Shown here one piece after another: positions 8,970-22,584 of a stretch of 64,000 bases of DNA (positions are counted from its first letter, which is position 1; every line of letters starts with the position of its first letter). The notes under the pieces are model-generated. The model ran no database searches. It saw only the letters and a program-made list of their open reading frames with translations, and was not told where the DNA came from. The DNA is from Pelomonas nitida. Lineage in GTDB: Bacteria > Pseudomonadota > Gammaproteobacteria > Burkholderiales > Burkholderiaceae_C. The stretch is taken from positions 124,001-188,000 of the forward strand of contig NZ_JBIGIA010000001.1 in assembly GCF_043555975.1 (NCBI RefSeq). The letters are read 5' to 3'. The position numbers and the translations under genes were made by a program.

Positions 8970-9533
8970 GTGAAACCCATCGCCCTTGTCGGCATGCCCG
9001 GCGGTGGGAAATCCACCGTCGGGAAACAATTGGCACGCCAGATTGGCGTGCCTTTTGTCGATTCAGACCACGAAATCGAGCAGCGCATCGGTGGGTCGAT
9101 CAAGCAGTTTTTCGAACAGCAGGGCGAAGAAGCTTTTCGCGATCTCGAGACTGAAACGATCGCTGAGCTGATCGCGCGCCCAGGTGATTGCGTGTTGGCG
9201 ACGGGAGGCGGCGCGGTGCTGCGTGAGCGCAACCGGCAAATGCTTCACGAGGGGGCGACGGTGCTTTACCTGCGTTCGACGCCCGAAGACCTCTTTCGCC
9301 GCCTTCGTCATGACACGACCCGGCCACTGTTGCAGGTGAAGGATCCGCTCGCGAAGCTGCGCGAACTGCATCAGCAGCGCGACCCGCTGTATCGCCGCTG
9401 TGCCCATTTCGTGCTGGAAAGCGCGAGGCCGTCAGTGCATGCGCTGGTCAACATGGCGTTGATGCAGCTTGAGCTGGCAGGGTTGCTGGACCCGGCTCGG
9501 GTGGTGGCTACCGTCGGCGCCGAGCCGCAGTGA
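8970..9533 (+). CDS. aroK: Shikimate kinase
   Basis: Phosphorylates shikimate to shikimate-3-phosphate with ATP in the aromatic amino acid pathway. 187 residues. Walker A GMPGGGKST is at about residues 8-16, the shikimate-binding VDSDHEIEQRIG at about 30-41, and the substrate loop LATGGGAVLR at about 75-84. The start is GTG at 8970, 4 bases after the lipoprotein gene; no better ATG exists before the Walker A motif. aroB follows, the normal pairing. Confidence 0.96.
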   Translation: MKPIALVGMPGGGKSTVGKQLARQIGVPFVDSDHEIEQRIGGSIKQFFEQQGEEAFRDLETETIAELIARPGDCVLATGGGAVLRERNRQMLHEGATVLYLRSTPEDLFRRLRHDTTRPLLQVKDPLAKLRELHQQRDPLYRRCAHFVLESARPSVHALVNMALMQLELAGLLDPARVVATVGAEPQ

Positions 9534-9581
9534 GGGCGGCAAGCGCAGAGCCTGCGGCAGGGCGGCCCGTACACTCGATGC

Positions 9582-10676
9582 ATGCCAGTTTCTGACACCG
9601 TTCACATCCAGCTGCCCGGCGACCGACGCTACGAAATCCGAATCGGCGCGGGGCTGCTGGACAGCTCCGATGCCTGGCATGGCCTACCCCGGGCGGCAGC
9701 TGCGGTCATCGTCAGCAACGAGACGGTGGCACCGCTGTACGCCGGGCGGCTACGCGAGCGCTTGCAGCAGGTCTATGGGCGTGTGGATTTGGTGGTGCTG
9801 CCGGATGGCGAGCAGCACAAGGGCTGGGAGAGCCTGAACCGCATCTGCGACCACCTGCTGGGGGCGGCGATGGACCGCAAGACGGTGCTGTTCGCCCTGG
9901 GTGGCGGTGTCATCGGGGACATGACGGGCTTCGCGGCGGCCATCTACATGCGTGGCGTGCCCTTTGTGCAGGTGCCGACGACGTTGCTGGCCCAAGTCGA
10001 TTCGTCCGTGGGCGGCAAGACGGCCATCAACCATCCGCTGGGCAAGAACATGCTGGGCGCGTTCTATCAGCCCGAGCGAGTCATCGCCGATCTCGACACG
10101 CTCGATACGCTGCCTGACCGCGAATTGCGGGCCGGGCTTGCAGAGGTCATCAAGTACGGGCCCATTGCCGATGCGTTGTTCCTGGATTGGATCGACGCCA
10201 ATCTCGACGCACTGCTGGCTCGCGACAAGGGCGTGCTGGCGCATGCCGTTCGGCGCAGTTGCGAGATCAAGGCGCTGGTCGTTGGCCAGGATGAGCGCGA
10301 GCAGGGCCTGCGCGCTATCCTGAACTTCGGTCACACCTTCGGCCACGCCATCGAGGCCGGGCTGGGTTACGGGGCCTGGCTGCATGGCGAAGCGGTCGCT
10401 TGCGGCATGGTGCTCGCGGCAGACTTGTCGCACCGGCTCGGGCTGGTGCCGGCGGACGCGGTGTTGCGGCTGCGCGCGTTGATCGAGCGGGCCGGGCTGC
10501 CGCTGCGGCCGCCACAACTGGGCGTCGATCGCTATCTGCAGCTGATGCGGGTGGACAAGAAGGCCGAGGCGGGTGCCATCCGGTTTGTGCTGCTCGAAGC
10601 GGTGGGGCGGGCCGGCTTGCATGCCGTGCCCGATGCCGTCATCGCCGAGGTGCTTCAGGCCCACGGAGCCGCCTGA
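9582..10676 (+). CDS. aroB: 3-Dehydroquinate synthase
   Basis: Converts DAHP to 3-dehydroquinate, the second step of the shikimate pathway, using NAD and a divalent metal. 364 residues, the usual length. It shows the NAD-binding stretch FALGGGVIGDMTGFAAA (about 106-122), the loop VPTTLLAQVDSSVGGKT (about 131-147), LAEVIKYG (about 187-194) and the metal ligands in NFGHTFGHAIE (about 249-259) and WLHGEAV. Its stop overlaps the dgt ATG (TGATG), pointing to translational coupling. Confidence 0.97.
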   Translation: MPVSDTVHIQLPGDRRYEIRIGAGLLDSSDAWHGLPRAAAAVIVSNETVAPLYAGRLRERLQQVYGRVDLVVLPDGEQHKGWESLNRICDHLLGAAMDRKTVLFALGGGVIGDMTGFAAAIYMRGVPFVQVPTTLLAQVDSSVGGKTAINHPLGKNMLGAFYQPERVIADLDTLDTLPDRELRAGLAEVIKYGPIADALFLDWIDANLDALLARDKGVLAHAVRRSCEIKALVVGQDEREQGLRAILNFGHTFGHAIEAGLGYGAWLHGEAVACGMVLAADLSHRLGLVPADAVLRLRALIERAGLPLRPPQLGVDRYLQLMRVDKKAEAGAIRFVLLEAVGRAGLHAVPDAVIAEVLQAHGAA

Positions 10677-11815
10677 TGGCGTCAACGGTGCGGCCGGCTT
10701 ACGCGGCGGACTCCGCACGCAGCCGCGGTCGGCGCCTTGCCGAACCCGCAGCGCCCACGCGCAGCGAGTTCCAGCGAGACCGGGATCGCATCATTCACAG
10801 CACTGCCTTCCGGCGGCTGGTCTACAAAACCCAGGTCTTCCTGAATCACGAGGGCGACCTGTTCCGAACGCGGTTGACCCATTCACTGGAAGTCGCGCAG
10901 CTGGGGCGCTCCATTGGGCGCAGCCTGGGGCTGGACGAGGATCTGGTGGAGGCGGTGGCGCTGGCCCACGACCTGGGCCATACGCCATTCGGGCACGCGG
11001 GGCAGGATGTGCTGGACGACTGCATGCGCGATCACGGTGGCTTTGAGCACAACCTGCAGTCGCTGCGTGTTGTCGATAGCCTGGAGCAGCGTTATGCCGC
11101 ATTCGATGGCCTGAACCTGTGCTTCGAGACCCGGGAAGGCATCCTCAAGCACTGCTCGAGGCGCAATGCCGAGTTGATCGAGGCGTCGGAGCCTGGCGGC
11201 ATCGCAACCCGTTTCCTGCACGGCGGGCAGCCCAGCCTGGAGGCGCAGCTTTGCAATCTGGCTGACGAGGTGGCCTACAACGCGCATGACGTGGACGACG
11301 GTGTGCGCTCGGGTCTCATCGAGCTGGAGCAATTGCTGGAGGTGGATCTTGTTCGCGAGCACTGGCGCGACGCGTTGGCCGCCTACCCGCAGCTGAGCGG
11401 CAAGCGCCTGCTGTTCGAGACCATTCGGCGAATGCTGTCGGCGCAGGTGTACGACATCATCGACACCACGCGTGCGGCGCTCGACGATGCCGCGCCTGTC
11501 GATGTGCGAGCCGTGCGCGGCATGGACAAGCCACTGCTTCGCTTCAGTGCCGACATGCGCGCCCGCAGCACGGCGCTAAAGCGATTTTTGTTTGCCAACC
11601 TCTACCGCCATCCCCAGGTGCAGGCGACTCGCGGGCGTGCAGAGGAGGTGCTGCGCGACATCTTTGAGGCCTACGCAGCAGACGCCACGCAGTTGCCGGC
11701 GGACTTCGCTGGGCGCTCGGATCGGGAGCGCGCTTGTGCGGACTACATCGCCGGCATGACCGACCGCTTCGCGATTCGCGAGCACCGCCGTTTGACGGGG
11801 AAGATGTTGTTCTGA
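10676..11815 (+). CDS. dgt: Deoxyguanosinetriphosphate triphosphohydrolase-like protein (HD domain)
   Basis: Hydrolyses dNTPs to deoxynucleoside and triphosphate. 379 residues from the ATG at 10676, which overlaps the aroB stop. The frame is open further upstream inside aroB, but conserved sequence (SEFQRDRDRIIHSTAFRRL) starts only after this ATG. HD-domain metal ligands are visible in RLTHSLEVAQLGR and ALAHDLGHTPFGHAGQ, with ADEVAYNAHDVDDG further on. The length fits the short Dgt-like class rather than the 500-residue E. coli enzyme. Last gene of the aroK-aroB-dgt set. Confidence 0.93.
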   Translation: MASTVRPAYAADSARSRGRRLAEPAAPTRSEFQRDRDRIIHSTAFRRLVYKTQVFLNHEGDLFRTRLTHSLEVAQLGRSIGRSLGLDEDLVEAVALAHDLGHTPFGHAGQDVLDDCMRDHGGFEHNLQSLRVVDSLEQRYAAFDGLNLCFETREGILKHCSRRNAELIEASEPGGIATRFLHGGQPSLEAQLCNLADEVAYNAHDVDDGVRSGLIELEQLLEVDLVREHWRDALAAYPQLSGKRLLFETIRRMLSAQVYDIIDTTRAALDDAAPVDVRAVRGMDKPLLRFSADMRARSTALKRFLFANLYRHPQVQATRGRAEEVLRDIFEAYAADATQLPADFAGRSDRERACADYIAGMTDRFAIREHRRLTGKMLF

Positions 11816-11860
11816 AATTGGGGTCGGAGTCGACTATGCTGAACCCATCTCCCGATGGGA
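11815..11860 (+). repeat. Left RAYT-associated repeat: head motif plus REP-like hairpin
   Basis: AAATTGGGGTCGGAGTC starts on the last base of dgt. Downstream is a small perfect hairpin, CCCATC-TCCC-GATGGG (11844-11859), ending just before the transposase start. The AAATTGGGGTC head recurs in inverted orientation on the other side of the gene, as is usual for REP-associated transposases. Confidence 0.6.
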
Positions 11861-11875
11861 GCATCAAGGACAAGC

Positions 11876-12583
11876 ATGGCCCGACTACCGCGACTGATCC
11901 TGCCCGGTCACCCTCACCACGTGATCCTGCGGGGCAACAACCGCCAGGCGATCTTTTTCAGTGATCACGATCGGGAGCATCTGCTCGCGACATTGGGCGA
12001 GGCAGTCGCGCAGTACCGGGTGGCACTGCACGCCTATGTGCTGATGGATAACCATCTGCACCTCTTGCTGACGCCTCCCAGCGCGGACGCGTTGAGCCGC
12101 ATGATGCAGTCGCTGGGGCGCCGCTATGTCGGTTGGTTCAATGCGCGGCACGGGCGGACAGGCACGCTCTGGGAAGGGCGCTTTCGAGCGGGTGTGATCG
12201 AGGGAGAGCGTCATCTGCTGGCCTGCATGCGCTACATCGAGTTGAACCCCGTCCGCGCAGCCTTGTGCGTCGAGCCGGCGCAATGGCCGTGGTCCAGCGC
12301 GGCACATCACCTTGGGCTGGCGCGCAATGTGCTCGTCACGGAGCACGAGATGTACTGGCAACTCGGCAACACACCGTTCGAGCGGGAGCATGCCTACCGC
12401 GAATTCCTGTCACAGGGTGTCGCTTCATCGGAACAGCGGCAATTCACCGAAGCCGTGCTGCGCGGGAGGCCCGTCGCGAGCGACGCGTTTTTGAAGCCCC
12501 TGGCGCAGGATCATGAGGCAGTGGTCGTGCGCCGGCCGCGTGGCCGGCCGCGCAAAGCCGAAGATCCGTCGGCAGCACCTTGA
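11876..12583 (+). mobile_element. REP-associated tyrosine transposase (RAYT, Y1_Tnp/HUH family)
   Basis: Single-strand nuclease/transposase of the IS200-like family that acts on REP palindromes. 235 residues. The HUH-type metal motif is H60-L61-H62 in MDNHLHLLL; the catalytic tyrosine is probably Y120 in MRYIELNPVRA. GTLWEGRFR, typical of the RAYT subfamily, lies between them. The C-terminus is basic, with RRPRGRPRK. The ATG at 11876 fits the conserved MARLPRLILPGHPHHVILRGNN start; an in-frame ATG at 11855 would add seven residues. It sits between dgt and gltB. The frame is intact, so the element may be active; single-copy RAYTs are often domesticated. Confidence 0.9.
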
Positions 12584-12655
12584 CTATGGCCCCAATTTAA
12601 TTTGCTTGTTGATCAGTGTATTGAAAATGCGAATCTGACCCCATTTTAATTGCGT
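12584..12655 (+). repeat. Right RAYT-associated repeats (two copies of the head motif, inverted)
   Basis: Just after the transposase stop is GGCCCCAATTT (12589-12599), the inverse of the left AAATTGGGG head. A second, longer copy is at 12631-12650, GAATCTGACCCCATTTTAAT, whose reverse complement reads AAAATGGGGTCAGATTC. The 130-base gap to gltB therefore carries the right end of the element together with the gltB leader. Confidence 0.6.
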
Positions 12656-12713
12656 TGCGATTCAATTCGTGCTGCATTACGCTTCGCCTCTGTCGTGATC
12701 CAAGGAGGCCGCC

Positions 12714-17471
<4,758 letters not shown>

Positions 17472-17482
17472 GGAGAAGAAGC

Positions 17483-18958
17483 ATGGGGAAAGTCACCGGC
17501 TTCCTGGAGTACGAGCGTCTGGAAGAGGGCTACGAGCCCGTCACCGCTCGCGTCAAGAACTACAAGGAATTCGTCATCGGGCTGAACGTTGATCAGGCCA
17601 AGCAGCAGGGTGCCCGCTGCATGGACTGCGGCACGCCGTTCTGCAACAACGGCTGCCCGGTCAACAACGTGATCCCGGACTTCAACGACCTGGTCTACAA
17701 GGGCCGCCCTGAAGACTGGAAGCACGCGATCACGGTGCTGCACAGCACCAACAACTTCCCCGAGTTCACCGGCCGCATCTGCCCCGCGCCCTGCGAGGCG
17801 GCCTGCACGCTGAACGTCAATGACGACGCGGTGGGCATCAAGTCCATCGAGCACGCCATCATCGACCGTGCCTGGGCGGAGGGCTGGGTCAAGCCGCAGC
17901 CTCCCAAGCACAAGACCGGCAAGACCGTTGCCATCGTCGGCGGCGGCCCGGCGGGTCTGGCGGCGGCGCAGCAACTCGCGCGCGCAGGGCACAGCGTCAC
18001 GGTGTTCGAGAAGAACGACCGCGTGGGCGGCCTGCTGCGCTACGGCATCCCGGACTTCAAGATGGAGAAGTCGCACATCGACCGCCGCGTCGAGCAGATG
18101 AAGGCCGAGGGCGTCGAGTTCCGCACCGGCGTGCTGGTTGCGGCGCTGCCGGAGGGATCCAAGGTCACCAACTGGGCCAAGGAAACCATCTCGGCCGACG
18201 ACCTGAAGGCCCAGTTCGACGCCGTGCTGCTGACCGGTGGCGCCGAGCAGTCGCGCGACCTGCCCGTGCCGGGGCGTGACCTGGCCGGCGTGCATTTCGC
18301 GATGGAATTCCTGCCGCAGCAGAACAAGGTCAACGCCGGCGACAAGCTCAAGAACCAGATCCGTGCCGACGGCAAGCACGTCATCGTCATCGGCGGTGGC
18401 GACACGGGCTCCGACTGCGTGGGCACCAGCAATCGCCATGGCGCCAAGAGCGTCGTGCAGTTCGAACTGATGCCCCAGCCTCCCGAAGTGGAAGACCGCC
18501 CGCTGACCTGGCCCTACTGGCCGATCAAGCTGCGCACCTCGTCCAGCCATGAAGAAGGCTGCGAGCGCGAGTTCGCCATTGCCACCAAGGAATTCATCGG
18601 CGAAAAGGGCAAGCTCACCGGCGTCAAGACCGTGCGCCTGAAGTGGGAAGGCGGCCGCATGACCGAAGTCGAGGGCAGCGAGCAGATCCTCAAGGCCGAC
18701 CTGGCCTTCCTGGCCATGGGCTTCGTGTCGCCTGTCGCCACCATCCTCGACGCGTTTGGCATCGACAAGGATGCGCGCGGCAACGGCAAGGTGAGCACCG
18801 AAGGCTCCGCAGCCTACAAGACCAATGTGGACAAGGTCTTCGCCGCCGGCGACATGCGCCGTGGCCAGAGCCTGGTGGTCTGGGCCATCCGCGAGGGCCG
18901 CCAGGCCGCCAAGGCGGTGGACGAGTTCCTGATGGGGGCCAGCAGCCTGCCTCGCTAG
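17483..18958 (+). CDS. gltD: Glutamate synthase (NADPH) small subunit
   Basis: FAD- and Fe-S-containing beta subunit that passes NADPH electrons to GltB. 491 residues. N-terminal cysteine clusters (CMDCGTPFCNNGCPV at about 47-61; CPAPCEAAC at about 98-106) bind 4Fe-4S centres. The FAD-binding Rossmann motif is VAIVGGGPAGLAAA (about 149-162) and the NADPH motif is VIVIGGGDTGSDC (about 300-312). An AAGGAGAAG ribosome site precedes the ATG. The gltBD pair ends at an intrinsic terminator 40 bases downstream. Confidence 0.97.
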   Translation: MGKVTGFLEYERLEEGYEPVTARVKNYKEFVIGLNVDQAKQQGARCMDCGTPFCNNGCPVNNVIPDFNDLVYKGRPEDWKHAITVLHSTNNFPEFTGRICPAPCEAACTLNVNDDAVGIKSIEHAIIDRAWAEGWVKPQPPKHKTGKTVAIVGGGPAGLAAAQQLARAGHSVTVFEKNDRVGGLLRYGIPDFKMEKSHIDRRVEQMKAEGVEFRTGVLVAALPEGSKVTNWAKETISADDLKAQFDAVLLTGGAEQSRDLPVPGRDLAGVHFAMEFLPQQNKVNAGDKLKNQIRADGKHVIVIGGGDTGSDCVGTSNRHGAKSVVQFELMPQPPEVEDRPLTWPYWPIKLRTSSSHEEGCEREFAIATKEFIGEKGKLTGVKTVRLKWEGGRMTEVEGSEQILKADLAFLAMGFVSPVATILDAFGIDKDARGNGKVSTEGSAAYKTNVDKVFAAGDMRRGQSLVVWAIREGRQAAKAVDEFLMGASSLPR

Positions 18959-18998
18959 GGCGCCAGGCGAGCATCGCTCGCGCTACCACTCGATCACA

Positions 18999-19028
18999 CG
19001 CGGCCCTGGTGGCCGCGTTTTCTTTTTT
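18999..19028 (+). terminator. Intrinsic terminator after gltD
   Basis: Perfect 7-bp stem CGCGGCC (18999-19005) and GGCCGCG (19011-19017) with a 5-base loop, followed by TTTTCTTTTTT. It separates gltBD from the minor-pilin operon. Confidence 0.85.
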
Positions 19029-19248
19029 GCGCGCGCGAGCTGCCACGTCGACTCTGGCGCCGCCGAGCAATTGCTTACCTTTGGGCGCCGTTCGTCGCGG
19101 CCGGGTTCGCGTCCGTCGAGAGGGGCAGCAGGCCTGCGGCGTTTGCACGATATTTCATCTCGCCAGTGCCGAGAATCTGCGTCTCCAACCGTTTGCAGTC
19201 GCACTGGCAGGTGCTTGCCGCGCCGTCGACGTTCTACAGGATCCGCCC

Positions 19249-19716
19249 ATGCCCCGACTCTCGCGCCTTGCCCCGCAACGTGGTTTCACACTGATCGAAC
19301 TGATGATCACCGTGGCCATCGTCGCCATCCTGGCAGCCGTGGCCATTCCCGCCTATGGCGACTACGTGCGCCGCGGTTCGCTGACCGAGGCGTTCTCGCA
19401 GCTGGCCGACTACCGCGTGAAGATGGAGCAGTACTACCAGGACAACCGCAACTACGGCTCGACGGACTGCGTCGACGGCACCGCCGCGCCAAGCTGGAAG
19501 ACGTTTGCACCGACGGGGGCGAAGTACTTCGACTACGGGTGTGCGGTGGCCGGCAGTGGCCAGGAGTACACGGTGACCGCCACGGGCAAGACCGGCACGG
19601 TGGCGGCGGGCCACATCTTCACGATCAACCAGAACAACGTGCAGGCCACGACGAAGTTCAAAGGCACGACCGTGAGTCAGTCCTGCTGGCTGGTGAAGAG
19701 CGCAACATGCAGCTGA
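19249..19716 (+). CDS. pilE: Type IV pilin/minor pilin, PilE-like
   Basis: Prepilin of 155 residues. The class III leader is cleaved by PilD after Gly12 in APQRG/FTLIELMITVAIVAILA, with Glu at mature position 5. The hydrophobic helix is about residues 13-35. Two cysteines in the globular domain (YGC and QSCW) may form the D-region disulphide, with a further one at TDC. The ATG at 19249 gives a normal short leader. It heads a cluster of pilins ending in pilY1; in other Burkholderiales a pilE-like minor pilin accompanies the same set. It could be a minor rather than the major pilin, and the context favours minor. The last 10 bases overlap fimT. Confidence 0.85.
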   Translation: MPRLSRLAPQRGFTLIELMITVAIVAILAAVAIPAYGDYVRRGSLTEAFSQLADYRVKMEQYYQDNRNYGSTDCVDGTAAPSWKTFAPTGAKYFDYGCAVAGSGQEYTVTATGKTGTVAAGHIFTINQNNVQATTKFKGTTVSQSCWLVKSATCS

Positions 19717-20327
19717 CGTCCACCATGAAGCGGCCTGCCGGCCGTGGCGTCACGCTGGTCGAGCTGATCGTCGTGGTGGTCCTGGTGTCGATGCTGCTCG
19801 CCTTGGCCATGCCCAGCGCCACTGCGTGGATGCGCAACACGCAGATCCGCAATGTCGCCACCGCCATCCAGAACGGCCTGCAGCGTGCTCGCGTCGAAGC
19901 CATGCGCCGCAACACCAATGTGCAGTTTTCGCTGGTGTCGCTGACCGACCGCGCGGTCATGGACAACAGCTGCGCGTTGTCCGCCGCCGGTGCCTCCTGG
20001 GTGGTGAGCCTGGACAGCCCGCAGACGAAGTGCGGTGTCGCCATCGGTGACACCACCACGCCACGCATCCTCGATCTCAAGGCGGCGGGCGGCGGCAGCG
20101 CCCAGGCCACGGTCGAGGCCAAGGACTCGGCAGGCACTGCGGCATCCACCGTGCTGTTCGACGGGTTTGGTCGCGTGGTGAATGGCAGTGGCATAGCCAC
20201 CATCGATGTTCAGAGCAGCGTGACCGGCAGCGAATACCGCGCGCTGCGCATCGCCATCGGCACGGGCGGCACCATCCGCATGTGCGAGCCGGCCGTGACT
20301 GCCACGACCGACCCGCGCGCCTGCTGA
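19707..20327 (+). CDS. fimT: GspH/FimT family pseudopilin
   Basis: Minor pilin thought to help prime pilus assembly; FimT homologues can bind DNA. 206 residues from the ATG at 19707, which overlaps the end of the preceding pilin gene. The prepilin site is GRG/VTLVELIVVVVLVSMLLALAM with Glu at mature position 5. The C-terminal domain contains VVSLDSPQTKC and VLFDGFGRVVNG, typical of GspH/FimT. An in-frame ATG at 19725 would shorten the leader. Followed by pilV. Confidence 0.85.
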   Translation: MQLTSTMKRPAGRGVTLVELIVVVVLVSMLLALAMPSATAWMRNTQIRNVATAIQNGLQRARVEAMRRNTNVQFSLVSLTDRAVMDNSCALSAAGASWVVSLDSPQTKCGVAIGDTTTPRILDLKAAGGGSAQATVEAKDSAGTAASTVLFDGFGRVVNGSGIATIDVQSSVTGSEYRALRIAIGTGGTIRMCEPAVTATTDPRAC

Positions 20328-20358
20328 GCGGCTCTTGGGTATGGACGGAGTTCCCGAA

Positions 20359-20772
20359 ATGAATGCAACCCTTGCCGCTCGACCGCTGCGGCGCCGCCGC
20401 AGCGCCGGCTTCGCGATGTTCGAGGCGCTCATCGCGCTGTTGATCTGCTCCATGGGCATCCTGGGTGTCGTGGGCTTGCAGAGCGCCATGACGCGGGCGC
20501 AGACCTCCGCGACCTTCCGTGCCGAGGCCTCGTTCCTGGCGCAGCAGCTCATCGGCGTGATGTGGACGGATCGCGCCAACCTGGCCCAGTACGACTCCAA
20601 CTCCTGCGGCACGGCCTGCGTCGACTGGGATGCGCGCGTGGCCGCCCGTCTGCCGGGCGGGGCGTCGACCGTCACGGTCAATGCCGCCACCGGCGCGGTC
20701 GCCATCGAGATCCGCTGGACTCAGGCGGGCGAGTCGACCAACCGTTACACGACGGCCGTGTCCATCAACTGA
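20359..20772 (+). CDS. pilV: Type IV pilus modification/minor pilin PilV
   Basis: Minor pilin of the tip/priming complex. From the ATG at 20359 it has 137 residues; this start is preferred over TTG 20335 or ATG 20341 because GGAG (20347-20350) lies 8 bases before it. The leader ends in RRRRSAG/FAMFEALIALLICSMGILGVVGLQ, which matches the PilV N-terminal pattern with Glu at mature position 5. A paired cysteine motif (SCGTAC) is in the globular part. It sits between fimT and pilW as usual. Confidence 0.88.
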   Translation: MNATLAARPLRRRRSAGFAMFEALIALLICSMGILGVVGLQSAMTRAQTSATFRAEASFLAQQLIGVMWTDRANLAQYDSNSCGTACVDWDARVAARLPGGASTVTVNAATGAVAIEIRWTQAGESTNRYTTAVSIN

Positions 20773-20783
20773 GGCAGAGAGCC

Positions 20784-21887
20784 GTGATTGCAACGTTGAA
20801 CAATCCTCGCCCGAGCGCTCCGCTGCGCGCGGCCTGCCTGCGGGGCGTGACGCTGATCGAGCTGATGATCGGCATGCTGCTGGGCATCATCGTGGTGCTC
20901 GTGGTGGCTCAGGTGCTGTCGTTCGCCGAGGGGTACAAGCGTGCCACCACGAGTGGCGCCGATGCCCAGGTGAACGGCTCGCTGGCGCTGTATACGCTGC
21001 AGCGCGAGATCCAGATGTCGGGCTATGGCCTGATCAATCAGCTGTCGTCGCTGGGCTGCCCCGTGCAGGCCAACCACACGAGTACCGGCGCCGCCTCCTG
21101 GACATTGGCGCCCGTGGTCATCGCGGCCGGCGCCAATGACGCCCCCGACAGCCTGACCGTGATGTACTCCAGCCGGCCCTATTCCGTCCCGGCCGTGGTC
21201 AGCGTCGATCACCCGACGACGCTGGACCGCTTCACCGTCCGGTCCGCTGTGGGCATCGCCGCGGGTGACATGGTGATCGTGACGCCGAGCGCCTATAACG
21301 CAACGAACTGGTGCGGTGCCTACGTCGTCACCCAGCTGCCCGGTTCCGGTCAGCTCGTTCATGGCCAGTCGCCTTGGAATACAGGCGCCACGGTGTCGCC
21401 GGCCGGTGGATACCCGTCGGGCTCGCTGCTGGTCAACGCGGGGCAGTTGGTGCGCCGGACGTTCTCTTTGACCGCCGATTACGACCTGCAGCAGCAGACG
21501 CTGAACCTGACGTCGGGAGGGGTGGATGCGCAGGACCTCTTTGCGCAGATCGTCAACATGCGGGCGCTGTACGGCAAGGACACCAATGGCGACGGCGTCG
21601 TCGACAGCTATGACCGTGTGACGCCCACCACCAACGCAGGCTGGCAGCAAGTGCGATCGGTGCGCATTGCGCTGGTGTCGCGCAGCAACGCCTACCAGAA
21701 GGACGAGGTGACGCAGGCGTCGCCGCAGTGGGATGTCGGCACGTCCACGAGCGTTACCGGCAGCGCGACTTGCGGCAGCAGCAAATGCCTGACGTTGAAG
21801 GTCGACTCGGTGTCGGACTGGAAGCACTACCGCTACTCGGTGTCCGAGGTCACGGTTCCATTGCGCAATGTGATCTGGGGAATCTGA
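20784..21887 (+). CDS. pilW: Type IV pilus assembly protein PilW
   Basis: Large minor pilin that links the pilin shaft to the PilY1 tip. 367 residues from a GTG at 20784 (AGAG upstream, 11 bases after the pilV stop). The prepilin site is RG/VTLIELMIGMLLGIIVVLVV with Glu at mature position 5. The Tyr-rich, Ser/Thr-rich beta domain includes TLQREIQMSGYG, a PilW hallmark. Near the C-terminus (21579-21614) the stretch DTNGDGVVDSYD has the spacing of an EF-hand calcium loop. The stop is one base from the pilX ATG. Confidence 0.9.
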   Translation: MIATLNNPRPSAPLRAACLRGVTLIELMIGMLLGIIVVLVVAQVLSFAEGYKRATTSGADAQVNGSLALYTLQREIQMSGYGLINQLSSLGCPVQANHTSTGAASWTLAPVVIAAGANDAPDSLTVMYSSRPYSVPAVVSVDHPTTLDRFTVRSAVGIAAGDMVIVTPSAYNATNWCGAYVVTQLPGSGQLVHGQSPWNTGATVSPAGGYPSGSLLVNAGQLVRRTFSLTADYDLQQQTLNLTSGGVDAQDLFAQIVNMRALYGKDTNGDGVVDSYDRVTPTTNAGWQQVRSVRIALVSRSNAYQKDEVTQASPQWDVGTSTSVTGSATCGSSKCLTLKVDSVSDWKHYRYSVSEVTVPLRNVIWGI

Positions 21888-21888
21888 G

Positions 21889-22569
21889 ATGTTTGATCGT
21901 CAAATCGTCAGGGGTGCGCAGCGCAGCGCGGCGCACGGCGCTCAGCGCGGCATCTCGCTGCTGTTCGCGCTGATGGCGCTGGTCGTGATCTCGCTCGCGG
22001 CCGTGGCACTCGTGCGTTCGGTTGACACCAGTTCATTGGTCATCGGCAATCTCGGCTTCAAGCAGGATGCGACCGCTGCGGCCAGCCAGGCCGCCGAGCA
22101 GGCGGTGACCTACCTGAACGCGGCAGCGCCGGCGACCTTGGAGCAGGATGTCATCGCATCGGGCTATTACGCGGCCAGCCGCGATGCGCTGGACGTGACC
22201 GGGCAGCGGTCCACCAGCGCCAGCCGTGATGTGGTCGATTGGAACCAGGATGGCTGCAAGCTGTATGCCACCGGCACCTACGCGAATTGCGTCAAGCCGG
22301 TGAACACCGAAATCAGCCTGAACAGCGGCGCCAACAAGGCCCGCTACATCATCACCCGCCTGTGTTCGGCCGTTGGTGCGCCGTCCGCCGTGGACTGCGC
22401 GACACCGCTGGGATCCGCGCTGACGGGTGGCGGCAACAAGGGCGCGGTGGACTACAGCCACGGCAAGGCGGACGTCAAGGTCGTCAACGCCCAGTACTAC
22501 CGCATCGTCGTGCGTTCGACCAGTGCGCGAGGCACGGTCTCGTTCACCGAAACCATGGTCCAGCGCTGA
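21889..22569 (+). CDS. pilX: Type IV pilus assembly protein PilX
   Basis: Minor pilin of 226 residues. The leader is long and basic, ending QRG/ISLLFALMALVVISLAAVALV, so mature position 5 is Phe rather than Glu; a missing Glu5 fits a tip-located pilin. The helix is followed by a region with four cysteines. It begins one base after the pilW stop and is followed by pilY1. Assignment rests on the PilX-type N-terminus and position. Confidence 0.87.
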   Translation: MFDRQIVRGAQRSAAHGAQRGISLLFALMALVVISLAAVALVRSVDTSSLVIGNLGFKQDATAAASQAAEQAVTYLNAAAPATLEQDVIASGYYAASRDALDVTGQRSTSASRDVVDWNQDGCKLYATGTYANCVKPVNTEISLNSGANKARYIITRLCSAVGAPSAVDCATPLGSALTGGGNKGAVDYSHGKADVKVVNAQYYRIVVRSTSARGTVSFTETMVQR

Positions 22570-22584
22570 GACATTGGAGCAAGC

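Noticed and set aside
19205..19218. Sigma-54-like TGGCAGG-TGC-TTGC upstream of the pilE-like gene
   Set aside because: The GG and GC elements are 9 rather than 10 bases apart, a spacing that sigma-54 does not normally accept; no other sigma-54 features were seen.
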